Below, piece after piece: positions 1 to 8,352 of a stretch of DNA of 59,384 nucleotides; position 1 is the first letter of the stretch, and each line of letters starts with the position of its first letter. The notes under the pieces are model-generated. The model ran no database searches and was not told the DNA's origin. It was given only the letters and a program-made list of their open reading frames with translations. The stretch is from an uncultured Erysipelotrichaceae bacterium (lineage in GTDB: Bacteria; Bacillota_I; Bacilli_A; Erysipelotrichales; Erysipelotrichaceae). The DNA lies in contig CACYXJ010000015.1 of NCBI GenBank assembly GCA_902778375.1, positions 1 through 59,384 on the forward strand, written 5' to 3'. The position numbers and the translations under genes were made by a program.

Positions 1-71
1 AGCGATCGACTTGCATGTATTAGGCACGCCGCCAGCGTTTATCCTGAGCCAGGATCAAACTCTTCATTTGA
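1..71 (-). rRNA. 16S rRNA, 5' end only (partial)
   Basis: The reverse complement of this stretch carries the universal bacterial 16S start (AGAGTTTGATCCTGGCTCAG), followed by the conserved GCTGGCGGCGTGCC and ACATGCAAGTCGA blocks. Only about the first 70 nucleotides are inside the window; the gene continues to the left. The exact mature 5' end, near 71, is estimated by comparison with other 16S genes. Confidence 0.96.
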
Positions 72-154
72 TTTGCTCATTATTTTTTGCGAGACTCTTT
101 CGCCCCGCTTTCTTACATAAACTTCTTGACGTTTGTAATGTGTCTTTTCCTATT

Positions 155-169
155 CAGTTTTCAAAGATC
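155..169 (-). promoter_or_regulatory. rRNA leader boxA-like element
   Basis: On the minus strand the leader reads GATCTTTGAAAACTG, a motif typical of Firmicutes rRNA leaders and related to boxA antitermination signals. It lies between the promoter at 202-230 and the 16S start. The antitermination role is inferred from family knowledge. Confidence 0.55.
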
Positions 170-201
170 TTCTGCATCGCCCTCACCGAGCGTGCTTTGA
201 G

Positions 202-230
202 ATAATACCATCCAAACAAAACACTGTCAA
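202..230 (-). promoter_or_regulatory. rRNA operon promoter with UP-like element
   Basis: The minus strand has a perfect -35 TTGACA (225-230), a 17-nt spacer and a -10 TATTAT (202-207). An A/T-rich stretch directly upstream (about 236-265) resembles an UP element. This fits a strong growth-rate-controlled rRNA promoter reading into the 16S gene. Confidence 0.85.
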
Positions 231-345
231 CACATTTTCCAAAAAAAATAATTATTTTTTTCCATTATTTTTTCACCCGCTCTAAAACATGCACGCATGT
301 TATATTTCTGTAACCGTTTCCATTATGTCATGCACTCATGATACC

Positions 346-384
346 GTTAACAAAAGCCGGATACCCTCAGCAGGCATCCGGCTT
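346..384 (-). terminator. intrinsic terminator of glmS
   Basis: A 9-bp stem (AAGCCGGAT at 354-362 pairing with ATCCGGCTT at 376-384) is followed on the minus strand by TTTTGTT. It lies directly after the glmS stop codon and separates glmS from the rRNA promoter. Between 231 and 345 there is only A/T-rich promoter-upstream DNA and a cre-like word at 309-322; no gene is seen there. Confidence 0.8.
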
Positions 385-410
385 CCTATTATATAAATAG
401 ATGTTTTTGT

Positions 411-2249
411 TTATTCGACTGTGACCGATTTCGCCAGGTTGCGCGGCTTGTCCACATTCAGGCCTCTTGCCACCGAGAGATAATATCCCAGCAGCTGCAG
501 CGGAATAATTGCCAGTGTCGTCGCGAAGTATTCGCTTGTACGGGGAATGTAGACCGTGAAGTCTGCTGTATCCTCAATGGCATAGTTTCCGTAGGACGTC
601 AGGCCCATCAGATACGCGCCTCTGGTTTTGACTTCCGCCATATTCGATCTTGTCTTCTCATAGAGACTGTTCTGGGTGCAGACACCGACAACCAGTGTTC
701 CGTCTTCCACCAGGGAAATCGTTCCGTGTTTCAGTTCTCCGGCTGCGTATGCCTCGGAATGGACATAGGAGATTTCCTTCATCTTCAGTGAGCCTTCCAT
801 CGAAATCGCATAATCGATGCCGCGGCCGATGAAGAACATATCTTTGGCATTGGAATACTTTGCCGCAAACCACTGGATTCTTTCCTTGTCCTCCAGGACT
901 CTTTCCATTTTCTTCGGCAGTGTTTCCATTTCCGCGATCAGCTGCGCATATGTTTCCTCGTCAATCTGTCCCCTGACCTTTGCGAACTGGACTGCCAGGC
1001 CATACATGACCGCCAGCTGTGCGGAATATGCCTTTGTCGTCGCGACAGCGATTTCCGGTCCTGCCAGGGTATAGAATACATGGTCTGCTTCTCTTGCGAT
1101 TGAAGATCCGACAACATTGACAATACCCAGGGTGGAAACACCTCTTTCCTTTGCCAGGCGGAGGGCCGCAAGTGAGTCGGCGGTTTCACCCGACTGGGAA
1201 ATAACAATTACCAGATCATCGGCGTTCAGGATCGGATCACGGTATCTGAATTCCGACGCCAGATCCACCCGCACCGGAATACGCACCAGTTTTTCTATAA
1301 CATACTGTCCTGCCAACCCGACATGATAGGCACTGCCGCAGGCAACGATCGTTACATTATTAATAGAAGCGATATATTCGTCGCTGAGTCCTGCTTCACT
1401 CAGGTCGATGCGGCCATCCTTGATAAAGGCATTGAGTGTATCTTTGACTGCCTTTGGCTGTTCATGGATTTCCTTGATCATGAAGTGCTCGAAGCCGCCC
1501 TTCTCCGCCGCTTCAGCATCCCATGTCACTTCCTCCATCTGCAGTTCCACCGGCTCTCTGTCGATATCAAAGAACTCTACAGTGCCTTTGCCGATGCGGG
1601 CAATCTGCTGGTTGCCGATGTAATATACATTTCTTGTATGTTTCAGGATAGCCGGGACATCGGAAGCGATAAATGACGCTCCTTCGGCAATGCCGATTAC
1701 CATCGGGCTGTCTTTTCTTGCCACATAGAATTCTTCCGGATAATCCTTGAAGATGACCGCCAGGGCATAGGAACCCTTGATTCTGGTCATGGCTCTGGCA
1801 ATAGAGTCGATCGGTCCCTCCTTATATTTCTTCATGTAGTAATCGATCAGTTTGATTGCCACTTCCGTATCGGTATTCGAATAGAAGGTATAGTCATGCC
1901 GCAGCAGTTTTTCCTTCAGTTCCTGATAGTTCTCGATAATACCGTTATGCACACCGACGACATTCCGGTCATCGCTGACATGCGGATGAGCATTGTTCTC
2001 CGAAGGCTCGCCATGAGTCGCCCATCTGGTGTGGCCGATCCCCAGAGTGCCTTTCAGGGCTTTTCCGTCGTTGGTCTTTTCAGCCAGAACTCTCAGTCTG
2101 CCTTTCGCTTTTACGATTACAACATCATTCGTGCCGCTGCGTACTGCCAGACCGGCCGAGTCATAACCGCGGTATTCCAGTTTTGATAGTCCTTCGAGAA
2201 GGATCTCTGCCGCATTCGAACTGCCGTTATAGCCGACGATTCCACACAT
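411..2249 (-). CDS. glmS: glutamine-fructose-6-phosphate aminotransferase
   Basis: This enzyme makes glucosamine-6-phosphate from fructose-6-phosphate and glutamine, the first step to UDP-GlcNAc for cell-wall synthesis. The 612-residue protein starts MCGIVGYNG, so Cys2 is the N-terminal glutaminase nucleophile. The glutaminase domain (about 1-240) includes GHTRWATHGEPS and is followed by two SIS sugar-isomerase domains; the protein ends KPRNLAKSVTVE, the usual GlmS C-terminus. I chose the ATG at 2249 because GGAGG sits 8 nt upstream; an in-frame ATG at 2264 overlaps that ribosome site. Only about 80 nt separate it from the upstream gene, with a terminator inside, so there is no room for a glmS ribozyme. 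Very secure. Confidence 0.97.
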   Translation of the reverse strand: MCGIVGYNGSSNAAEILLEGLSKLEYRGYDSAGLAVRSGTNDVVIVKAKGRLRVLAEKTNDGKALKGTLGIGHTRWATHGEPSENNAHPHVSDDRNVVGVHNGIIENYQELKEKLLRHDYTFYSNTDTEVAIKLIDYYMKKYKEGPIDSIARAMTRIKGSYALAVIFKDYPEEFYVARKDSPMVIGIAEGASFIASDVPAILKHTRNVYYIGNQQIARIGKGTVEFFDIDREPVELQMEEVTWDAEAAEKGGFEHFMIKEIHEQPKAVKDTLNAFIKDGRIDLSEAGLSDEYIASINNVTIVACGSAYHVGLAGQYVIEKLVRIPVRVDLASEFRYRDPILNADDLVIVISQSGETADSLAALRLAKERGVSTLGIVNVVGSSIAREADHVFYTLAGPEIAVATTKAYSAQLAVMYGLAVQFAKVRGQIDEETYAQLIAEMETLPKKMERVLEDKERIQWFAAKYSNAKDMFFIGRGIDYAISMEGSLKMKEISYVHSEAYAAGELKHGTISLVEDGTLVVGVCTQNSLYEKTRSNMAEVKTRGAYLMGLTSYGNYAIEDTADFTVYIPRTSEYFATTLAIIPLQLLGYYLSVARGLNVDKPRNLAKSVTVE

Positions 2250-2301
2250 AATGTTTTCCTCCAATATGGAACTATTCTACCACCGGTTATTTCTTATAAA
2301 A

Positions 2302-2330
2302 AGAAAAAACAGCACATGCTTGCACTGTTT
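2302..2330 (-). terminator. intrinsic terminator ending the 2331-9204 operon
   Basis: The minus strand reads AAAACAGTGC, a short loop, then GCTGTTTTTTC, immediately after the hydrolase stop at 2331. The stem has a few mismatches but a good T run. It separates the seven-gene operon from glmS. Confidence 0.7.
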
Positions 2331-3224
2331 TCATTCAGCCGTTTCGAAGAACCTCTGGAATTCCGAACCCATCCATATTTCACATGCCCGGGCAAGTTCA
2401 GCCTGATCGTCATCGATTGCCTTGCTGTTCTGATACTGCGGATTCTCCTTGAATTCGGGATTGTTGTATTCCACGAAATTCTGAACACAGGATTCATAGC
2501 TTTTAAGATTCACTTCCACGCCGCTGCCTTCCAGATGTTCGATATATACCGGATATCTGTCCTTCATCGCATCCTCTCCGGTGGTTACCAGAGTAAACGG
2601 GGAAACATGTCTGCCGATATCGCAGATATGGATCATGGCGTCATCAACGACCGGGTAGAAAGATATCAGACCTTTGACCGTGAATCCTTCCTCTTTCAGC
2701 AGCGCTGCCGCTCCGACAAGCAGATAGGCTCCGGCGGTGAAGCCGGCCATCGCAAAGCGGTGCGGATCGGCGTTGAAGTCGGAAGCGTGCACAGCGAAGT
2801 AGAGCACTGTGTCGCGGATTTCCTCCTGGCTGTAAGGGAACGGCTGTACGTCCATTGTTGTGTAATCGATATTGACGATCAATGCGTCCCACTGTTCGCA
2901 GCACCGGCTGCAGAAAGTATCCATCTGGTCGGCAGATCCGTCCATGAACGTGCCGCCGTGAGCGAGGAATATGACCGGCACTTTCCCGGCCGATGCGTTC
3001 TTCGGTTCATAGAGATTGACCCTGACGCCGTTTTTTCCTTCCCGCGGCACGGTTATTCTTCTGCCCAGAAGCTGTTCGTCATTCTTTTTCTGTGAATTTC
3101 TGACCTGCTGTGCCCGTTTTGCCAGCTGTCTGTCGAAATAGCCGGGATTCAGTTTGTAGAACAGAAATACACCGAGCATGATCAGCAGGAATATTCCCAG
3201 TGTGTTAATCAGAAAATTACCCAT
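2331..3224 (-). CDS. alpha/beta-hydrolase-fold membrane-anchored protein, catalytic residues altered
   Basis: A 297-residue protein with one N-terminal membrane helix (about 5-24) and an alpha/beta hydrolase domain of the hormone-sensitive-lipase/carboxylesterase type. The oxyanion motif HGG is at 89-91. The nucleophile elbow reads GFTAG (161-165), with Thr163 where the family has Ser. The region that should hold the catalytic His reads CVQNF, where HGF is usual. The acid-like Asp may be in TGEDAM. Two of three triad residues therefore look substituted, which suggests an inactive or repurposed hydrolase; this is inference. It is the last gene of the operon, 12 nt after the histidine phosphatase, with AGGAAGAGGG as ribosome site. 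Confidence 0.75.
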   Translation of the reverse strand: MGNFLINTLGIFLLIMLGVFLFYKLNPGYFDRQLAKRAQQVRNSQKKNDEQLLGRRITVPREGKNGVRVNLYEPKNASAGKVPVIFLAHGGTFMDGSADQMDTFCSRCCEQWDALIVNIDYTTMDVQPFPYSQEEIRDTVLYFAVHASDFNADPHRFAMAGFTAGAYLLVGAAALLKEEGFTVKGLISFYPVVDDAMIHICDIGRHVSPFTLVTTGEDAMKDRYPVYIEHLEGSGVEVNLKSYESCVQNFVEYNNPEFKENPQYQNSKAIDDDQAELARACEIWMGSEFQRFFETAE

Positions 3225-3236
3225 TTTGCCCTCTTC

Positions 3237-3893
3237 CTAACGTTTGCTGTTGCTGCTGTATCTGTCGACGATCAGGTTTCTGTCGTAATAGATATGATCA
3301 TCTTCCTTCAGAACCATTTTCCCGTCTTCAGTTTCGACAAGACTGACGGAACAATTGTATGGTACATGGCCGTGCCAGAAATCGGAGGGATCTTCATACA
3401 GAGGATTCAGCATCGCCCGCAGTGCTGTTCCATGCGTCGAAATCAGTACCGTGCTTTCATCATTCCCGGCTGCCAGTTCCTCGAGAAATTCCCAAGTTCT
3501 GGACATCAATGAGGCAACTGTCTCACCGTTGGGAAAGCCTTCGAAATGCAGGGCGTTATCGAAGAACACCTTCATCGCACTGACATCGACTCCGTCTTCA
3601 TCCGTGCGGAAGTGCTTTCCTTCCCAGTCGCCCATGCTGATCTCCTTCAGCCGGTCATCATACTCCAGAGTGACATTGGTGTTGCCGCTGTGATCAAGCA
3701 CGATCCGGGCGGTATGAGCAGCTCTTTGCAGAGGCGAGGTAATGCACCTGTCGAAACGGATATGCCGCATCCCTTCGCCGCACAGTTCAGCCAGCCGGAT
3801 GCCGTTTTCATTCAGCGGCATATCGGAGCCTCCCTGCAGCAGTCCGAGGACATTGCTGTCGGTTTCGCCATGCCGGAGAATATAGATTTTCAT
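3237..3893 (-). CDS. histidine phosphatase family protein (phosphoglycerate-mutase-like)
   Basis: A 218-residue cytosolic phosphatase of the phosphoglycerate mutase-like superfamily. It opens MKIYILRHGETD, giving the RHG motif with the catalytic phosphohistidine, and has SPLQRAAHTA (second Arg) and a late STHGTALRA with the second His. The substrate cannot be told from sequence; such enzymes act on sugar phosphates, nucleotides or phosphoglycerate. The start at 3893 overlaps the previous stop as ATGA, a sign of translational coupling; an earlier in-frame start at 3953 would add 20 residues unlike the family. Confidence 0.88.
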   Translation of the reverse strand: MKIYILRHGETDSNVLGLLQGGSDMPLNENGIRLAELCGEGMRHIRFDRCITSPLQRAAHTARIVLDHSGNTNVTLEYDDRLKEISMGDWEGKHFRTDEDGVDVSAMKVFFDNALHFEGFPNGETVASLMSRTWEFLEELAAGNDESTVLISTHGTALRAMLNPLYEDPSDFWHGHVPYNCSVSLVETEDGKMVLKEDDHIYYDRNLIVDRYSSNSKR

Positions 3894-5011
3894 CCCTTCT
3901 TCCTGTCCTTCTTCATCCAGGCAAGAATTCTGTCTACCGCTCTGCGGTTCCACATATCCTGGTACTCGATGACCAGAACACCCAGTTCATCAGCTTTCTT
4001 TACCAGTTCCGGATGATTTTCGTTCAGATCGGTGCAGAGCACGGGAACTGCTCTTTTGCCGCCGAACTTCTCGGCGTTTGCCTTTACCTCATATACAGCC
4101 TGCTGGTCATATCTGCCGGCTTTGCAGGATATGGAAATCAGCCGGCTGTCCAGGGTCGCCATGACATCCAGTTCGCTGTTGGGATCGGTTGCCACAAAAT
4201 CGCCGCCGTTCCAGTCGATGTTGACACGGATATCGACATCGTCAAAACAGCCGGAATCGATCAGTTGGTAATAAGTATCATATTCAAATGCCACGCCGGC
4301 ATCGGCAAGCAGCTGGGCATAGTCCTGATCTGCCAGTTTGAAACGGAGATGCTTGTAATCCTCTTCAAGAAACGAGAAAGCCGCATTGATCTCATCGAGG
4401 ATACTGCGGTATTCCCGGTATACATATCCTTCGGTAACGAAAGTGTCCTTTGTTCCGTATTTCTTGCAGAGATTGCCCATTGTCTTGGTAAAGTTGGTCC
4501 AGCGTTTGTTGTTGCGTCTTTTTGCCCGCACGCAGGCTTCGACTACCTTCCGGCCTTTCTCATCATACTTGGCTTCCGGCAGATTCCGGACAGAACCGCC
4601 GTAGAGGGTAACCATTTCCTTTACCGTCAGTTTCGGCAGGACGAGATCCTTTATTGTTACTTTGCCGTCCTTGAGGATCAGCATCTTGCCGGTTTCAAGA
4701 TCCGGGTAATACAGTTCCGCCCTGCGGTTTTCGGCGATCTGGGAAACAGCCGCAATGGCAAAGTTATTGCCGCCGTGAATATCGAAAGCAGTCTCCTCCA
4801 GCTTGATCGTGTCGCAAACTTTCGAAATCGTCTCGCGGCTGACCTGCAGATATTCGATCTCGCAGTCCAGATATTTATGAATCACCGGATTGCGGATCAT
4901 TCCGCCGTTATTCCGGTCATACAGAAAAATGACCTTCTCTGGTTTTTCCATATAGGCAGTGACGAGATTCAGAATCTGCTGTTCATCATGGATTTCTACT
5001 AATGTTTTCAT
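3890..5011 (-). CDS. CARF/DUF1887-like protein with PD-(D/E)XK nuclease domain (Can2/Card1-like)
   Basis: A 373-residue protein, the usual length for DUF1887 (Card1/Can2) proteins. The N-terminal part (1-115) resembles a CARF nucleotide-sensing domain: FDIHGGNNFAIAAV (76-89), then AELYYPDLETGK (98-109), where family members have an ITGGTK-like loop followed by a D-TG turn. The C-terminal part (about 240-373) looks like a PD-(D/E)XK nuclease: acidic Glu243, NSELDVMAT with Asp282, and ISISCKAG with Lys297. Ser295 sits where many such enzymes have Glu. Characterised relatives are cyclic-oligoadenylate-activated nucleases of type III CRISPR systems; no CRISPR array or cas gene is visible here. 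It is 2 nt downstream of the DUF1015 gene and overlaps the phosphatase start. The family assignment is from memory of motifs, not a search. Confidence 0.68.
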   Translation of the reverse strand: MKTLVEIHDEQQILNLVTAYMEKPEKVIFLYDRNNGGMIRNPVIHKYLDCEIEYLQVSRETISKVCDTIKLEETAFDIHGGNNFAIAAVSQIAENRRAELYYPDLETGKMLILKDGKVTIKDLVLPKLTVKEMVTLYGGSVRNLPEAKYDEKGRKVVEACVRAKRRNNKRWTNFTKTMGNLCKKYGTKDTFVTEGYVYREYRSILDEINAAFSFLEEDYKHLRFKLADQDYAQLLADAGVAFEYDTYYQLIDSGCFDDVDIRVNIDWNGGDFVATDPNSELDVMATLDSRLISISCKAGRYDQQAVYEVKANAEKFGGKRAVPVLCTDLNENHPELVKKADELGVLVIEYQDMWNRRAVDRILAWMKKDRKKG

Positions 5012-5013
5012 AC

Positions 5014-6237
5014 TCAGACGATCTTTCTGCTTTCTATATAATACCTTTTTTCACTGGCGTGTCCCATGGAAAACGTTTTGCGGGGCAGAACACCGTTTGT
5101 CAGAATGTCGGAGAACAGTTCATCCTTGGCAATCGGCGGCAGCAGGAAGCCGATCCTGTTTTCTGCATTGACCAGTTTCTGCAAAGTCTTTTCGCCATGG
5201 ATATAGTCGATTTCACCTTCATTATCTTCCAGCCACTCATCCAGCAGTTTCTGCAGCCTTGCCAGCGGCAGTTCCCCTTCCGCAAGCGAAAGCATGACTT
5301 CACCGTTTCCGGAGGCGGTAATATACGGAACCGGATACGTTCCGTTTTCATTCTCCTGGACAAGTTTTGCCAGCAGACTTTTTACATTGGTAATTACCAG
5401 GCGGTGAATGGGCTCGAATACCAGACTGTCATCATGAAGATTGCCCAGCTCAACCATTGCATAGCGGCAGGGATCGTCATCACCTGCTCCTTCTTCCCTT
5501 TTTTTCAGGTAATGGGTCCTGGCAGTTGCCAGAGAGTGATTGCCGTCGCCGATACTGTAGGCGATTTCCTTTCCGTACCGGTCAAGATAACGCTGCCTGG
5601 TTTCTTTTTCGTATTCCGCAATTACAGCATCGAGTTTTTCCCGGTGTCCGTTCTGCACGAGCCTGCCGGTAACATGTCCGCCGCCAAGCATCAGATCAAA
5701 GTCATACAGCAGCGGCAGCTCATCTTTCATCTTCTCACAGCAGCCAAGGACCTTGTCTTCAGCATCGTCGCACAGCATCAGCACATGCGGCAGTTCCAGA
5801 GACGCATTTTCGCGGATCTTCAGCCGCGGCGGTATTCTTTCCGGCACGGTAAATTCTGTTGCCCGTACCAGGGATATACTGTCAGGACGGAAGTCGTACT
5901 GTTCCAGATCCACGATGCCGACAAGTCCGCGGCGGATCGTGCCGTTCGCAAGTGTTCTTTCGACATAGACATAGCTGTCCGGCAGAACATCGAAAACACC
6001 ATCCTTCAGGTACCTTTCCATTGTCCTGTGAATCGTATCGATTTCTCCGGTATCAGTATGATCCAGATAGGCTTCCGGCAGGATCAGATGCAGCGCTGAA
6101 GGACCGTCACCCGCACAGGAAGCGGCTTCCTGCCAGTATTCCGGTTCCGAGGTGAACTGGTCGCAGGCGATGACCGCCCATTTTTCCATCTCTGTATTTT
6201 CCGGCAGAAGCACATCTGCCGCTTTGAATATTGTCAT
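5014..6237 (-). CDS. DUF1015 family protein
   Basis: A 407-residue protein of the DUF1015 family. It has the characteristic SIGDGNHSLATA motif near the centre and the opening AADVLLP typical of the family. Members are widespread in anaerobes and lack a firmly established reaction. I chose the ATG at 6237 because GGAGG lies just upstream; a longer in-frame start at 6315 would overlap the lipoprotein gene. It follows the lipoprotein by 50 nt and sits inside the leftward operon running from 9204 to 2331. Confidence 0.85.
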   Translation of the reverse strand: MTIFKAADVLLPENTEMEKWAVIACDQFTSEPEYWQEAASCAGDGPSALHLILPEAYLDHTDTGEIDTIHRTMERYLKDGVFDVLPDSYVYVERTLANGTIRRGLVGIVDLEQYDFRPDSISLVRATEFTVPERIPPRLKIRENASLELPHVLMLCDDAEDKVLGCCEKMKDELPLLYDFDLMLGGGHVTGRLVQNGHREKLDAVIAEYEKETRQRYLDRYGKEIAYSIGDGNHSLATARTHYLKKREEGAGDDDPCRYAMVELGNLHDDSLVFEPIHRLVITNVKSLLAKLVQENENGTYPVPYITASGNGEVMLSLAEGELPLARLQKLLDEWLEDNEGEIDYIHGEKTLQKLVNAENRIGFLLPPIAKDELFSDILTNGVLPRKTFSMGHASEKRYYIESRKIV

Positions 6238-6287
6238 TGGATTACCTCCGTAATGCTGCTGGTTTGTCTTTTTTTCAGATGCGTACA

Positions 6288-7055
6288 TTATTTGCCTGTA
6301 TATGTCCGCAGCCATTCCACCCGGTCATCATAAGTATATGAGTTTCCGGTAACCTTCTCTTCATCCAGAAATTCCTGCATGGCTTCGTCGCTCTCAGGAC
6401 AGACGATGTCCGTAACGGTCACTTCATATCTGTTCATGATACCGGTTACCTTGCTGTAGATCTCATCCGCTTCGCTGACCGGTGTTCCGGCGGGGACGAT
6501 CAGATTGACGCTCAGGTCATATTGACGTATCTGGCTGAGAAGATATTTGTAATCACTCGGCCATCCGGATCGTGTGGTCACAAAATAATCAAAAGCGATA
6601 TACCAGGTATTGAAATGGCAGTCCGGAACCGCCCTTGATAGTTCTTCCTCCAGGTCATGACTCCAGTTTCTTGCGGCAAGGAACCAGTCCAGACCCGACT
6701 CCATCCCGGAGCCGTCCGGCTTGCAGAACAGCATGACTGCATCACCTACTTTGACATTTGTCCAGGGATTGGGAAGAATCTTGATCGCATAACTCTCCAT
6801 ACCCGGAAAATCCACATAGTAGAAGTCGTAAATATAATAATCGGTGCCGATTTTATCTTCCACTTCGCCCAGCATCAGGTTATATGCCTTCAGGGCAGTC
6901 TCGTCGGTATCCAGCGGACCTTCATCATGGAGGGCGCTGAGAGAAGGATATTCTTTCGCATACAGGTCTTCCAGCGTATAGTCCGTGGTTAATCTTTTTG
7001 TCAGGCATCCGCCCGCAAGCATGGCTGCCAGTATGACAGGAATCACTTTTTTCAT
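6288..7055 (-). CDS. hypothetical lipoprotein
   Basis: A 255-residue predicted lipoprotein. The signal peptide has a charged start MKK, a hydrophobic core and a lipobox LAGGC with Cys17 as lipidation site, so the protein should be anchored on the outer face of the membrane. The rest is acidic and rich in Tyr and Trp, with no motif I recognise. Its ATG overlaps the fucosidase stop as ATGA, implying coupled translation. A role linked to glycan or nutrient handling is only suggested by the neighbouring fucosidase. Confidence 0.75.
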   Translation of the reverse strand: MKKVIPVILAAMLAGGCLTKRLTTDYTLEDLYAKEYPSLSALHDEGPLDTDETALKAYNLMLGEVEDKIGTDYYIYDFYYVDFPGMESYAIKILPNPWTNVKVGDAVMLFCKPDGSGMESGLDWFLAARNWSHDLEEELSRAVPDCHFNTWYIAFDYFVTTRSGWPSDYKYLLSQIRQYDLSVNLIVPAGTPVSEADEIYSKVTGIMNRYEVTVTDIVCPESDEAMQEFLDEEKVTGNSYTYDDRVEWLRTYTGK

Positions 7056-8338
7056 TCTATGACCTCAACTTTCAGTACCGTGTCCGCCGTATCGGGAAGA
7101 CAGGGATCTTCTCCCATGTCGGCGAAGACAATATCGGGATAATTGCCGGTGATCCAGGTGTCGGATACAGGAATCTCACGGTCGGTTTTAAGTACCGTGA
7201 TCTTTTTGACCTGTTCCTTTTTCAGACCGGTCAGGGGTATACCGCCGATCATCCCTTCCAGAACATGATAATACACGATATTTTCTTTTGCGGTAATGCG
7301 TCCGTATTCCGGTTTTTCCAGACCAGTCCCGTGACACCCGTGAACTGACTCGCCGCTGTGCTTCATCCAGGCGGCAATTTCCTTCAGTATTTCAACACTC
7401 TCAGGCGGGATATTGCCGTCTCCGTCCGGTCCGATATTGAGAATCATATTGCCGTTTTTGGATACGCATTCCACGAGTTTCCGGATCAGCATGTCCGCCG
7501 GCTTGAAATAGTGATCATCCTTACAGTATCCCCAGTGATTGTTCATGGTGATGCAGGCTTCCCACGGTACATGTTTCCCGTTACAATCGACAATACCGTG
7601 CGGCGGAATAATCTGCTCGGGACTGACAAAGTCACCGGAAACAGATGTCGGAGATCCGCTGACCAGTGATCCGAAACCTTCGCCGCTGGCTTCCAGGCGG
7701 TTGTTGAGAACAATGCCCGGCTGCAGCGTACGGATCATCTGAACAAGTTCCTCCGCCTGCCATGTCTCTGCCCGCATATCATCATAGGAATAATCCAGCC
7801 ACAGAAGATCGACCCGGCCGTAATTCGAGCACAGTTCCCGGACCTGTTCATGCATGAAATCCAGATACCAGCTGAAGTTATGATCATATCCTTTCCACGC
7901 CGGATCATCCCTCTGCGGATGGATACGGTCGCCGTAATGGGGATAGTCGGGATGATGCCAGTCGATCAGTGAATAATACAGACCGAACTTCATGCCATGA
8001 CGATGACAGGCATCCGCCATTTCCCTTACAAAGTCATGACCGCAGTAATGTGCGGACTGATAGTCTGTTGTTGCTGTGTCGAACAGACAGTATCCGTCAT
8101 GGTGTCTGGCGGTGAAAACGATATATTTCATTCCTGCCTCTTCCGCCAGCGAGACAATTGTCTCAGCGGAAAAAGAGTCCGGCTGAAACCGTTCCACATA
8201 AGGCTGGTAATCCTCCACCGAAAGTCTCTCGTTGCTGCGGACCCATTCACCCCTGCCGATCAGGGAATATACGCCCCAGTGGACAAACATGCCAAACCTG
8301 GCATCCTCAAACCATTTCCGATATCTGTATTTGTTCAT
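7052..8338 (-). CDS. GH29 alpha-L-fucosidase
   Basis: A 428-residue glycoside hydrolase of family 29, which releases L-fucose from glycan ends with retention of configuration. The opening WFEDARFGMFVHWGVYS and the blocks FTARHHDGYCLFDT and DFVREMADACHRHGMKFGLY are typical. The likely nucleophile is Asp182 in LLWLDYS, where many relatives have LWFDG; the acid/base is not assigned. No signal peptide is present, so it probably acts inside the cell on imported oligosaccharides. It starts 14 nt after the HAD phosphatase gene and its stop overlaps the lipoprotein start. Confidence 0.9.
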   Translation of the reverse strand: MNKYRYRKWFEDARFGMFVHWGVYSLIGRGEWVRSNERLSVEDYQPYVERFQPDSFSAETIVSLAEEAGMKYIVFTARHHDGYCLFDTATTDYQSAHYCGHDFVREMADACHRHGMKFGLYYSLIDWHHPDYPHYGDRIHPQRDDPAWKGYDHNFSWYLDFMHEQVRELCSNYGRVDLLWLDYSYDDMRAETWQAEELVQMIRTLQPGIVLNNRLEASGEGFGSLVSGSPTSVSGDFVSPEQIIPPHGIVDCNGKHVPWEACITMNNHWGYCKDDHYFKPADMLIRKLVECVSKNGNMILNIGPDGDGNIPPESVEILKEIAAWMKHSGESVHGCHGTGLEKPEYGRITAKENIVYYHVLEGMIGGIPLTGLKKEQVKKITVLKTDREIPVSDTWITGNYPDIVFADMGEDPCLPDTADTVLKVEVIE

Positions 8339-8352
8339 GACACCTTCTGTTT

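Noticed and set aside
2250..2330. glmS ribozyme
   Set aside because: The space upstream of glmS is about 80 nt and is partly taken by a terminator, too short for the ribozyme core.
3890..5011. CRISPR array or cas genes accompanying the CARF-like gene
   Set aside because: No regularly spaced repeats and no Cas-type proteins were seen in the window.
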